A DNA stretch of 64,000 nucleotides, from NCBI RefSeq assembly GCF_015482765.1, contig NZ_JADMLB010000043.1, forward strand, positions 1-64,000, in the 5' to 3' direction. The position numbers were made by a program, and so were the translations under genes. Within the stretch, counting starts at the first letter, position 1, and every line of letters begins with the position of its first letter. This document shows positions 8,074 to 15,018 of this stretch, in pieces. This DNA is from Halodesulfovibrio sp. (lineage in GTDB: Bacteria > Desulfobacterota > Desulfovibrionia > Desulfovibrionales > Desulfovibrionaceae). The notes under the pieces are model-generated. The model saw only the letters and a program-made list of their open reading frames with translations. It did not search any database and was not told the DNA's origin.

Positions 8074-8448
8074 TTAACTGTTGCGTGCAAATTGCTGAAC
8101 GTGTTTCAATAGGTCGATGGGGCTGAAAGGCTTGGTCATATAGGCGACAGCACCGGAGGCAAGGCAGTTTGGCGCAGAATCTTTTGATGCTGTGAGCATA
8201 ATGACTGGAATAGATGATGTGGATGCATCTGCTGCAAGCATGCCGATGGCGGTAACACCGTTGTATTCTCCGGGCATATCTATGTCCATGAGGATAAGGT
8301 GCGGTAACAGCTGCTTAGCAAGTTTTACGGCTTCCGGAGCACTTTTACATTCAGCAACAGCGAATCCGTCACTGGCTAGAGTCAGACGAACCAGCGTACG
8401 GATTTCAGGACGATCATCCGCTATAAGGATTGTTCTTTGTCGTTCCAT
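8074..8448 (-). CDS. CheY-like single-domain response regulator
   Basis: A 124-residue stand-alone receiver. The acidic pocket is D11-D12 (IADDRPEIR), the phospho-acceptor is Asp55 in LILMDIDMPG, then threonine in MLTASKD and the switch lysine in MTKPFSP. GGGGGAG directly precedes the ATG. It lies upstream of the HD-GYP and hybrid kinase genes on the same strand, 168 bases away. No output domain is present, so it acts by protein contact. Partner unknown. Confidence 0.92.
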   Translation of the reverse strand: MERQRTILIADDRPEIRTLVRLTLASDGFAVAECKSAPEAVKLAKQLLPHLILMDIDMPGEYNGVTAIGMLAADASTSSIPVIMLTASKDSAPNCLASGAVAYMTKPFSPIDLLKHVQQFARNS

Positions 8449-8545
8449 TGCTCCCCCGAAAGTCTGAGGAATATCAGTATATAAACAGAAACTGCCAGAC
8501 GATTATATCAAATCGTCTGGCAGCAAAACATCATAAATGTGTTGA

Positions 8546-8815
8546 TTACTCGTCGGTGAAGGGGTGATCTAATTCAAGCTGTACAGGACTGAGTTCGTAA
8601 CCAAGCTCTTTTGCCATAAATTCAAGGGCAGTAATGTCTTTGGTGGCACGCATGATGTCGAGTAGAGTATCCGCACCAAGTTTTGCACTCTGGTCATACG
8701 GATTTAATTCACGCATCATTGTCGGATAAGGTTTACCGATTTGCTCTGCTACCCATTTGGACTGCCGTGCGCCTAGAACCATGTTTTGTGTCACGCGAGT
8801 TACAGTTTCTCTCAT
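8546..8815 (-). CDS. Phage CII-like regulatory protein (CP76 family)
   Basis: An 89-residue protein resembling the phage regulatory CII/CP76 family (Pfam Phage_CP76), recognised by the segment QIGKPYPTMMRELNPYD followed by KLGADTLLDIMRATKD and FMAKELGYELSP. Such proteins are usually DNA-binding helix-turn-helix regulators in prophages of proteobacteria. No other phage gene is nearby, so this is an orphan that may have been recruited by the host. It is divergent from the LuxR-type regulator at 9107, with about 290 bases shared between them. The target is unknown. Confidence 0.75.
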   Translation of the reverse strand: MRETVTRVTQNMVLGARQSKWVAEQIGKPYPTMMRELNPYDQSAKLGADTLLDIMRATKDITALEFMAKELGYELSPVQLELDHPFTDE

Positions 8816-9106
8816 AAAGCCATCCTTACTATCAAAGTTAGACGAATTACCATATATCCGCAGTCGTTGTGAGGTCCCGCGGATACTCTCCTACTCTGAT
8901 ACAAAATAGACCATATAGTTCGAGATGCGTGAATTAGGCTGATGCTGTATTTTTGTATTGAGATTATCCGTATTTTTATGGTAGGGTATAGTCTGATTAC
9001 TACTTATATAAGGGTAGCAAATGAACATACTTAGCGTATGATATAGGCAAAAGGATTGGCTTTTTGTCTATGTATATTGGGGGAAAACCTAAAGGCAGGC
9101 GTTTTG

Positions 9107-9781
9107 ATGGAAGAGTTGTATCGTGTTGTTTTAGCTGAAGATCATGTTTTATTGCGTGAGGGGCTGAAATCATTATTACAAACTTTTGAAAATTTCAAAG
9201 TAGTAGGAGAAGCAAGTGACGGGTATCAGGCAGTAGAACTGTGTGAAACCTTGACGGTTGACTTGGTGTTGATGGACTTGTCAATGCCTAAGCTTGACGG
9301 CTTGAAGGCTACAAAAATCATTAAACGCTCTCTCCCTGATATTAAAATTCTTGTTATCACACAGTACGACGCTAATGATTATGTCCATTCTGCACTTTCT
9401 GCCGGAGCTGATGGCTACATTCTTAAAGATGCTACAAGTGAAGAGTTTCTTCTTGCCGTAACCAGTGTGCTTGACGGCAAAACGTATATTTCTCCGGGAG
9501 TGGCCAATAACGTTATCCGAGGGTATTTGAATGGTGGAGCTGCGGCAGAAGCTGTTTCTCCTTTGGCAGAATTGACACCAAGGGAAGAAGAGATTTTTCA
9601 GTTGGTAGCTGAAGGGTATAAAAGTAGAGAGATTGCTGACATGCTTGTTGTGAGTATTAAAACGGTAGAAAAGCACCGTTCAAATATGATGCACAAACTT
9701 TGTGTACATTCAGCAGCGGAGTTACGAGAATTTGCAGCACAGCAGGGAATAATTTTTAAAAAGCCTGAACTGAGCGCATAG
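9107..9781 (+). CDS. LuxR/NarL-type response regulator
   Basis: A 224-residue two-domain regulator. The receiver (residues 5-125) has ED at 11-12, phospho-acceptor Asp57 in LVLMDLSMPKLDG and the lysine in YILKDATSEEF. The DNA-binding LuxR helix-turn-helix is at about 155-215 (LTPREEEIFQLVAEGYKSRE, then VSIKTVEKHRSNMMHKL). The frame is open to a TTG at 9056, but ATG at 9107 begins the family N-terminus, with AGGCAGG upstream. No cognate kinase is adjacent, so this is an orphan regulator of unknown regulon. Confidence 0.93.
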   Translation: MEELYRVVLAEDHVLLREGLKSLLQTFENFKVVGEASDGYQAVELCETLTVDLVLMDLSMPKLDGLKATKIIKRSLPDIKILVITQYDANDYVHSALSAGADGYILKDATSEEFLLAVTSVLDGKTYISPGVANNVIRGYLNGGAAAEAVSPLAELTPREEEIFQLVAEGYKSREIADMLVVSIKTVEKHRSNMMHKLCVHSAAELREFAAQQGIIFKKPELSA

Positions 9782-9798
9782 CGATAGATTAAAAAAGA

Positions 9799-9827
9799 AA
9801 AGGGGAAGCAGATGCTTCCCCTTTTTT
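9799..9827. terminator. Bidirectional terminator
   Basis: GGGGAAGC and GCTTCCCC, extended by A/T pairs, form a stem over a four-base loop. T-runs lie on both sides, serving the LuxR-type regulator on the plus strand and the Tim44-like gene on the minus strand. Confidence 0.92.
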
Positions 9828-9845
9828 GTGTACTTAGCGATGTTG

Positions 9846-10781
9846 TTAGCCTTCCAATTGCTGGATACCGTCAAGCATCCACATGGAATCGTCTTTCTGA
9901 TTTTTAAGGAAGTGCCATACTTCGCGAACTTGCTCTGGATGCTGTGCGGACTGATCTTCGCGCATCAACACATCAAAGTATACAGTTGCAAGTATGCCAT
10001 CTGCTTCTTCTTTTACTTCGAGTAACCGAGCATTAGACATAAGGATTTCTGTGCGTGAAGGCACAGGGTCATCTTTAGCCTGTTGTTTGATGGATTCAAA
10101 CACTTCAGGAGTTGTAAACTGCTTGATGTCATCAAGATCTCTTTTGTCCCAGCTCTCTTGAAGGCGATTGAATACAATTTTTGCCCCTTCAAGGAACTCA
10201 TCGGAATCAAATCCTGCAGGAGTAGTTACTTCCGGCTGAACATTCTGGGCATGGCCGCCGCCAGCGGGAGTGCTACGCAGATTTGACCATGCATCATGCG
10301 ATTCGCGTTGCATGGTAGAGTAGTTGTCATCAGGCGGAGTGTACTGCTGCTGATTGTAGTTTGCATGCCCACCGCCTTGATAAGCGGTCTGTTGTGATTC
10401 CATTCTTCGAGAACGGAACATTTTTCGGAGAAAGAAGAACGCTAATACTAGTAGGATGATGTCAAGAAAACCAATACCGCCAAAACCACCGCCGAAAAGG
10501 AGGGAGCCGAGCAATGTACCGGCGAGAAGGCCGCCGAACATGCCGCCCATGCCGCCAAAGAGACCTTTGCGGGGCTGCTGGGTGTTATTGGTTACAGCCT
10601 TGTTCTGTGTCAGCGGAGCTTTTGGTACGGGCTTAGAGTAGCTCTTGCTGAACATCGGCTTACTGCCGAATGACCTACCCCCGCCAAAACGCTTGGCGTC
10701 TGCAAAGTCAGCCATGCCGAGGATAAATACGGCGGCTAAGACCGGCATTAGAAGTAGGGCAATAGGGCGAATCATTTTCAT
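9846..10781 (-). CDS. Tim44-like domain membrane-anchored protein
   Basis: A 311-residue protein with an N-terminal signal or anchor (residues 1-29, ending DFADAK). A long glycine- and proline-rich linker follows, with a GLFGGMGGMFGGLLAGTLLG membrane-like segment and a second hydrophobic span (FLDIILLVLAFFFL). The C-terminal domain of about 130 residues resembles Tim44 (FLEGAKIVFNRLQESWDKRD, then FTTPEVFESIKQQ). Bacterial homologues are inner-membrane proteins of poorly known function. ATG at 10781 is chosen over 10793 because GGAG lies seven bases before it. Confidence 0.85.
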   Translation of the reverse strand: MKMIRPIALLLMPVLAAVFILGMADFADAKRFGGGRSFGSKPMFSKSYSKPVPKAPLTQNKAVTNNTQQPRKGLFGGMGGMFGGLLAGTLLGSLLFGGGFGGIGFLDIILLVLAFFFLRKMFRSRRMESQQTAYQGGGHANYNQQQYTPPDDNYSTMQRESHDAWSNLRSTPAGGGHAQNVQPEVTTPAGFDSDEFLEGAKIVFNRLQESWDKRDLDDIKQFTTPEVFESIKQQAKDDPVPSRTEILMSNARLLEVKEEADGILATVYFDVLMREDQSAQHPEQVREVWHFLKNQKDDSMWMLDGIQQLEG

Positions 10782-10864
10782 ACAATTCTCCATGTAAATA
10801 GGTATACCGTACCATGTAACTATAATCAGCCGCGAGTCAAGAGCTGAGACACAGGAGTGTATGC

Positions 10865-11626
10865 TTACTTTTCAAAGTTTTCGAATTTGATCCATGTAAC
10901 AGCGCCTAATTCAACAGGCTTTTCTTTTCCTTCAGGTGAGGTGAGAGTGTAGTCTGCTGTAGTGAGTGCTGCAAAACCCCACCAGCCCGCTTTCGGGCAG
11001 GTTACAGTAAATACACCGTTGCTGTCTGTTTTTGTGACGAGAGTAATATGATGTTCTGATGGTGCCTTGTATCCGTCTTTATTGTAGAGTTCATATTCTA
11101 CTTCGGCGTTGGCAACAGGTTTTCCGTCTTTCAGCACCTGTCCGGTAAAACTCATTCCTGCATATAATCCGTATGGTCGGGTGAGAGGAATAATTTCTGT
11201 GGCAACTCCAGCCGGAGCATCCCAATCTTCTTCAGAGCCGAATGCAGCAACATATGTTTTGGTGTAGTGGATGATGAAACAGTCTTCTTCCGGTTCCCAG
11301 TACGCTTTTGGCTCCATAACAAATTGGTATACACCCGGACGTTTAAAGCGGAATGCTGTTTTCCATGACTTCTCATTCATGACAGAAGTTTCAGTGAGTG
11401 AGGAAAGCAGGTCAGTTTTTTTGCCAGATGTCACAACGAAAAATTGTTTTGGTTTTTCCAGTGTCATCCCTGCGCCTTCAAAGGGATGAGAAAAGGAAAG
11501 GGTAAGGTTGGTGCTGCGGGTATCCTGAGTGGCAACGTTGGAATCAGGGATAACCATGCCGAAATGGGCAAACGCTGGCGTGGCAAGAAACATAAAGGCA
11601 ACAAGTGAAAGAATAGTGATGCGCAT
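10865..11626 (-). CDS. DUF4198 exported protein (NikK-like)
   Basis: A 253-residue periplasmic protein with a clear signal peptide (MRITILSLVAFMFLATPAFA, then HFG). The first mature residue after AFA is histidine, as in DUF4198 proteins, where an N-terminal His may bind metal. HPFEGAGM and a C-terminal beta-rich segment (FTVTCPKAGWWGFAALTT) fit the family. In Desulfovibrio, relatives are annotated NikK, an extra periplasmic part of ECF nickel transporters. No nickel transporter gene accompanies it here, so a role in nickel or cobalt handling is only a guess. AGGAG precedes the ATG. Confidence 0.75.
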   Translation of the reverse strand: MRITILSLVAFMFLATPAFAHFGMVIPDSNVATQDTRSTNLTLSFSHPFEGAGMTLEKPKQFFVVTSGKKTDLLSSLTETSVMNEKSWKTAFRFKRPGVYQFVMEPKAYWEPEEDCFIIHYTKTYVAAFGSEEDWDAPAGVATEIIPLTRPYGLYAGMSFTGQVLKDGKPVANAEVEYELYNKDGYKAPSEHHITLVTKTDSNGVFTVTCPKAGWWGFAALTTADYTLTSPEGKEKPVELGAVTWIKFENFEK

Positions 11627-11783
11627 AACTGCTCCTATTACTTAGAAAATTGGATTATGTTGAACACCTGTGTCGTGGTTACACGATTTATATATTCGTG
11701 TCACTATTAAAATAAAAAGGCTAAAAGTGTGTCACATGTCCGACAGACTAAGGAAATTGGAGAAAAATATTTGATGAGAAGAG

Positions 11784-12626
11784 CTAGTTGGAGATGTGTT
11801 CCGGCTCTGGAGTGCGTGCCATAAAAGCAATTTCAACAGACCCTGCACCGCCTTGGAGCAGCGTGTTTGTTGCTTGTCGTAAGGTGGAGCCGGTAGTTGT
11901 AATGTCGTCTACCAAAAGAATGTGCTTGTTTCGCAGGGGTGATGGAATTGCAGCAGTGAATGCGCCGGAAAGGTTTTTTTGGCGTTCTTTTTTACTCAAC
12001 GTCGCCTGCGGTGTCGTCGCGCGTGTTCTTCTGAGAAGGTCAGGCATCAAAGGGCGTTCTATTTTTTGCGCTAACAGTTTTGCTGAAAGCATACTCTGAT
12101 TGTGCCCACGTTGCATAAGGCGTGAGTCGTGCAAGGGGATAGGGACAACTGCATCCGGTTTAGTTTCATGCGGGATGTAGATTGCCGCCAGTAGCCGCGC
12201 AAGAGTAAGACCGGCATCTAACCTATTATGAAATTTATGTTTGAGTAATAACTCTCGAAGTATTCCTTCATATGCTCCGTAGAACGTTAGATACGTCCAA
12301 GGGGGAGGAGTGATCAAACATGTAGAACAACGTGAAGGAGATCCGACAGCTTTTGCATACAGCATTCCGCATGAGGGGCAGTAGCCTTGTGTTCTGGGGG
12401 CAAGCTGGCGCAGGCAGTCGGGACACAGCTGTGGTGAAAGGCTCCATTGATGATGGAGCCTTTTGGTATAGTTAGGAGGGGTTGGAGGATTGTTCTGTTC
12501 CTCATACAGTGCTTTAAAAGAGGTACTTTTTGTTGGACTGAAAGGCGCAAAGCAAGAGACGCATCGGGTTTCATCCAATCCGAGAAAGGAGGCAGTACTC
12601 TTGAGTAAGGCAAAAACACTGTGCAT
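11784..12626 (-). CDS. comF: ComF family phosphoribosyltransferase-like protein
   Basis: A 280-residue ComF/GntX-type protein, linked in naturally competent bacteria to DNA uptake and otherwise of unclear function. The N-terminal cysteine clusters CVSC, CPDC, CPSC and CSTC suggest zinc binding. The C-terminal type I phosphoribosyltransferase domain carries PIPLHDSRLMQRGHNQS and the PRPP loop ILLVDDITTTGSTL. An in-frame GTG at 12644 is also open, but ATG at 12626 with GGGGA seven bases upstream is preferred. It follows the iron-sulfur flavoprotein gene closely, probably in one transcript. Confidence 0.88.
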   Translation of the reverse strand: MHSVFALLKSTASFLGLDETRCVSCFAPFSPTKSTSFKALYEEQNNPPTPPNYTKRLHHQWSLSPQLCPDCLRQLAPRTQGYCPSCGMLYAKAVGSPSRCSTCLITPPPWTYLTFYGAYEGILRELLLKHKFHNRLDAGLTLARLLAAIYIPHETKPDAVVPIPLHDSRLMQRGHNQSMLSAKLLAQKIERPLMPDLLRRTRATTPQATLSKKERQKNLSGAFTAAIPSPLRNKHILLVDDITTTGSTLRQATNTLLQGGAGSVEIAFMARTPEPEHISN

Positions 12627-12643
12627 CTTTCGATCCCCGTGCA

Positions 12644-13279
12644 CTATTTTTTCGTTGAGTAAAGCGGAACAGTATCGGCATATGCAGCTTTACCGTACTC
12701 CAAGAGACGCACTTTCGTTTCTGGATCACCGGCAAGTTCGTCTGGGCCGTCTTTGCCGTATATAAGTAACGGTTCTGCCAGATGGATATTGAACGGTGAA
12801 AGGAAATACTTAAGCGTCAGCAAAGAGCCAGTAAAAAGCTGTTCACCGACAGGGCGGGCAGCAACGAGACAAATATATGCCTTCCTTTTTGGAAGTGAAA
12901 GCATAAACGGGTCGCGGTTGAATTCTCGAAACCAGAAACATTGGCAGCGATCTATAAACGTTTTAAAGATAGATGGAAGGTGGTAGAAGTAAATTGGTGA
13001 ACTAAAAAACAATGCCGGTGCTTGAGTGAGCATTGAATACAGTTCAAGACTGTCATCCTTTTTTTCTTGAACGCAAGACGTACTACCGGGAATTGCGCAT
13101 GCTTCACAGGCTGTACAGTGTCGTATGGTGTAATCCCGCATGAAACGTGTGTGTGTCTTGCCGCCTGCAGCTTCGTACCCTTGGGCAAAGAGTTGTGCCG
13201 CATGGTCTGAGTTCCCGTTTTTTCGGGCGCTGCATGCTAAAATTTGGAGTGCATCTGCAAAGGAGTGCGGTGCGTTCAT
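12644..13279 (-). CDS. Iron-sulfur flavoprotein (Isf-like NAD(P)H-dependent FMN reductase fold)
   Basis: A 211-residue flavodoxin-fold protein. SARKNGNSDHAAQ (residues 17-29) is the FMN phosphate loop. The compact motif C55-x2-C58-x2-C61-x7-C69 (HCTACEACAIPGSTSC) matches the spacing described for the [4Fe-4S] cluster of iron-sulfur flavoproteins, which move electrons between ferredoxin-type carriers and small oxidants such as oxygen or peroxide in anaerobes. SSPIYFYHLPSIFKTFIDR is the usual flavin-binding segment. AGGGAGG precedes the ATG. The small gene with an internal TGA ends 24 bases upstream, so the pair is probably co-transcribed. Confidence 0.85.
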   Translation of the reverse strand: MNAPHSFADALQILACSARKNGNSDHAAQLFAQGYEAAGGKTHTRFMRDYTIRHCTACEACAIPGSTSCVQEKKDDSLELYSMLTQAPALFFSSPIYFYHLPSIFKTFIDRCQCFWFREFNRDPFMLSLPKRKAYICLVAARPVGEQLFTGSLLTLKYFLSPFNIHLAEPLLIYGKDGPDELAGDPETKVRLLEYGKAAYADTVPLYSTKK

Positions 13280-13303
13280 GATTCCTCCCTGGGCTGTTGC
13301 AGA

Positions 13304-13552
13304 TTATTTTTTTGCAACACGCTTGCACAGAGCCGAAAGCTCTGTTTCATCATCTGTCTGAATTTCACAGTTCCATTGCGGGTATTTCCCCAGCGCATAC
13401 TCTAAAGGAGCATGTGCCTTTGCCGGAAGCAGAAGAAGGACTTTGTCTTTCTTCTGAAAGCCGAGATAAAAACTTATCTCGAGTCCAAGACCTCAGCATG
13501 CATTGCGAAGGTCGGCTACTGCGGTATCGATGGCTTCAGGGGGTGTTGTCAT
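13304..13552 (-). CDS. Candidate small selenoprotein (82 aa, Sec20), unrecognised family
   Basis: The reading frame from ATG at 13552 runs 19 codons to a TGA at 13493-13495, then continues for 62 codons to TAA. Reading TGA as selenocysteine gives an 82-residue protein starting MTTPPEAIDTAVADLRNAC, with vicinal Cys19-Sec20 and further cysteines at 62 and 76. The part after the TGA looks like real protein (KKDKVLLLLPAKAHAPLEYA, then DDETELSALCKRV). AGGAG lies about seven bases before the ATG. A perfect hairpin follows the TGA (see 13462-13481). The host clearly uses selenocysteine in fdhA. The gene ends 24 bases before the iron-sulfur flavoprotein gene. Alternatives are a pseudogene or a sequencing error at TGA. 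No family is recognised. Confidence 0.6.
13462..13481 (-). promoter_or_regulatory. SECIS-like hairpin after the TGA codon
   Basis: CGAGATAA-GTTT-TTATCTCG forms a perfect eight-base-pair stem with a four-base loop, 11 bases after the TGA. Counting the T of TGA as 1, the loop G and T fall at positions 23 and 24. These are the positions of the essential loop G and U in the E. coli fdhF SECIS element, as I recall it. The bulged U at position 17 of that element is replaced here by a paired A. There is no T-run, so it is not an intrinsic terminator. Confidence 0.55.
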
Positions 13553-13654
13553 ACCTAACTCCTGCTGGATACTTGCCCGTAGTTCTTCTGGTGTAGACTC
13601 GCTCTGAGTATATACCGTTGATGGGGGTGTGCATTTTTTACAGTTTCACAGGCT

Positions 13655-13695
13655 GTAAGAGAAGTTGTTCAGGCACCAAATGATGCCTGAACAAC
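13655..13695 (-). terminator. Intrinsic terminator of the metallo-hydrolase gene
   Basis: GTTGTTCAGGCA and TGCCTGAACAAC form a 12-base-pair stem with an eight-base loop, followed on the minus strand by a pyrimidine-rich TTCTCTT. It begins six bases after the stop codon at 13701 and separates that gene from the candidate selenoprotein operon. The short T tract means termination may be partial. Confidence 0.7.
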
Positions 13696-13700
13696 TGGTA

Positions 13701-14327
13701 TTAGCGCTGGAAATCAGAAAAATACGGGTTGTTAATCTGTTCATCTTTTACGGAAGACTGTGGACCGTGTCCTGAATATACTACAGTTTCCGGTGGTAGT
13801 GCGAAGATTTTTTCTGTTACAGATTTTTTCAGTACATCGAAATCTCCACCGGGAAGGTCTGTTCGGCCAATGGCACGGTAGAAGAGGAGGTCACCCACGA
13901 AAACTGCCTGTGCAGCAGGGAAGAAGAAAGAAAGACTGCCTGGAGAGTGCCCAGGAGTTGCAAAAACTTTACAGTCCAGATCCATAAATGTGTGGTCGCC
14001 TTCTTCGATAGAGGTAAAGGTGAATGGAGGAACCTTAGGGAATCCCCACATGCCGCCCTGTCCAACTTCGGAGTCGAGAAGGAACACATCTTCAGTTCCT
14101 GCAATAACTGCTGCATCTGTTGCTTCTTGTAGATCTTTGATGCCGTATAAATGATCAAAGTGGAAGTGAGTAACAAGAATATGTGTAAGAGTAAGGTTTT
14201 CTTCTTTCAGAAAATCGATAACAGCAGTCGGTTCACCGCCTGGATCAACTGCAATAGCTTTTCCCTCATGGAAAAGAACATAGCAATTTGTTTCAAGCGG
14301 GCCTAAAGGAAATGTTTTTACTTGCAT
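13701..14327 (-). CDS. MBL-fold metallo-hydrolase (glyoxalase II-like)
   Basis: A 208-residue metallo-beta-lactamase-fold enzyme. The dinuclear metal motif is THFHFDHLYG (His54, His56, Asp58, His59). Downstream ligands lie in ATPGHSPGSL and VYSGHGPQSS, and the aspartate in VFVGDLLF. The arrangement fits the YcbL/GloB-like group that hydrolyses thioesters such as lactoylglutathione, but the substrate cannot be fixed. Its ATG overlaps the nitroreductase stop codon by one base (TAATG), which indicates translational coupling. Confidence 0.9.
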   Translation of the reverse strand: MQVKTFPLGPLETNCYVLFHEGKAIAVDPGGEPTAVIDFLKEENLTLTHILVTHFHFDHLYGIKDLQEATDAAVIAGTEDVFLLDSEVGQGGMWGFPKVPPFTFTSIEEGDHTFMDLDCKVFATPGHSPGSLSFFFPAAQAVFVGDLLFYRAIGRTDLPGGDFDVLKKSVTEKIFALPPETVVYSGHGPQSSVKDEQINNPYFSDFQR

Positions 14328-14839
14328 TAAAATTGCTCCAGCATAATATCTTCCAGCGGCTTGCGTGAGGAAGTTCCTTCCTGTGCAGGTTCGCCGATGG
14401 CGATAAACGTGATGAATTCATATTTATCAGAATCTAAGGACAGCACATCAAGCACTTGTTCGGCATTGTTCATCATTTGTCCCAGCCATACAGAGCCGAG
14501 ACCGAGAGAGTGTGCCGCAAGCATGATGTTCTGGACACAACCGCCAGCAGACTGATGATCTTTCAGTTCATGATAAAGGCATTCCTTGTCGAGGAAGACA
14601 CCGATCATCAGAGCTGCATTGTGTACGATATGTGAGTAAATCGTGCAATCTGCCAATGCGTCCATGCGCGGGTCGTTGCGACGCAGTGCAATAAAACGGA
14701 ACGGCTGATTGTTTTTTCCGCTCGGTGCCCAGCGGCCTGCTTCCAGCATGGCTGTAATTTCTTCACGGGTTACTTCGCGGTCAGTATATTTACGTATGCT
14801 GCGGCGCTCTTGTAAAGCATCAAGAACAGGGTTGGACAT
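14327..14839 (-). CDS. Nitroreductase family FMN oxidoreductase
   Basis: A 170-residue nitroreductase-fold protein, using FMN with NAD(P)H on nitroaromatics, quinones or related compounds. The N-terminal RRSIRKYTDREV is the usual FMN phosphate segment, APSGKNNQPFRF is the second FMN loop, and GLGSVWLGQ follows. It is shorter than NfsB and fits the compact anaerobe-type group. GAGGAG precedes the ATG. It forms a coupled pair with the downstream metallo-hydrolase; both could serve detoxification, but that is inference. Confidence 0.9.
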   Translation of the reverse strand: MSNPVLDALQERRSIRKYTDREVTREEITAMLEAGRWAPSGKNNQPFRFIALRRNDPRMDALADCTIYSHIVHNAALMIGVFLDKECLYHELKDHQSAGGCVQNIMLAAHSLGLGSVWLGQMMNNAEQVLDVLSLDSDKYEFITFIAIGEPAQEGTSSRKPLEDIMLEQF

Positions 14840-15018
14840 GAGTGTCTCCTCATTTTTATGTTATACTAGAGGTTGTTACGATGTGTTTTTATTCTGGTAG
14901 CGTGTTTTTTTATTTAATACCACAAATCATGGGTGTCATGGTTGCCGGTTCCGGCCTTTGAAAATTATGGCGAAATGGAAGCGACACTTTGCTTTGTGGT
15001 GTAACCTATGTATAAAAA

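Noticed and set aside
13297-13596. 99-residue plus-strand ORF
   Set aside because: It is antisense to the candidate selenoprotein gene, lacks a ribosome binding site and has no family features.
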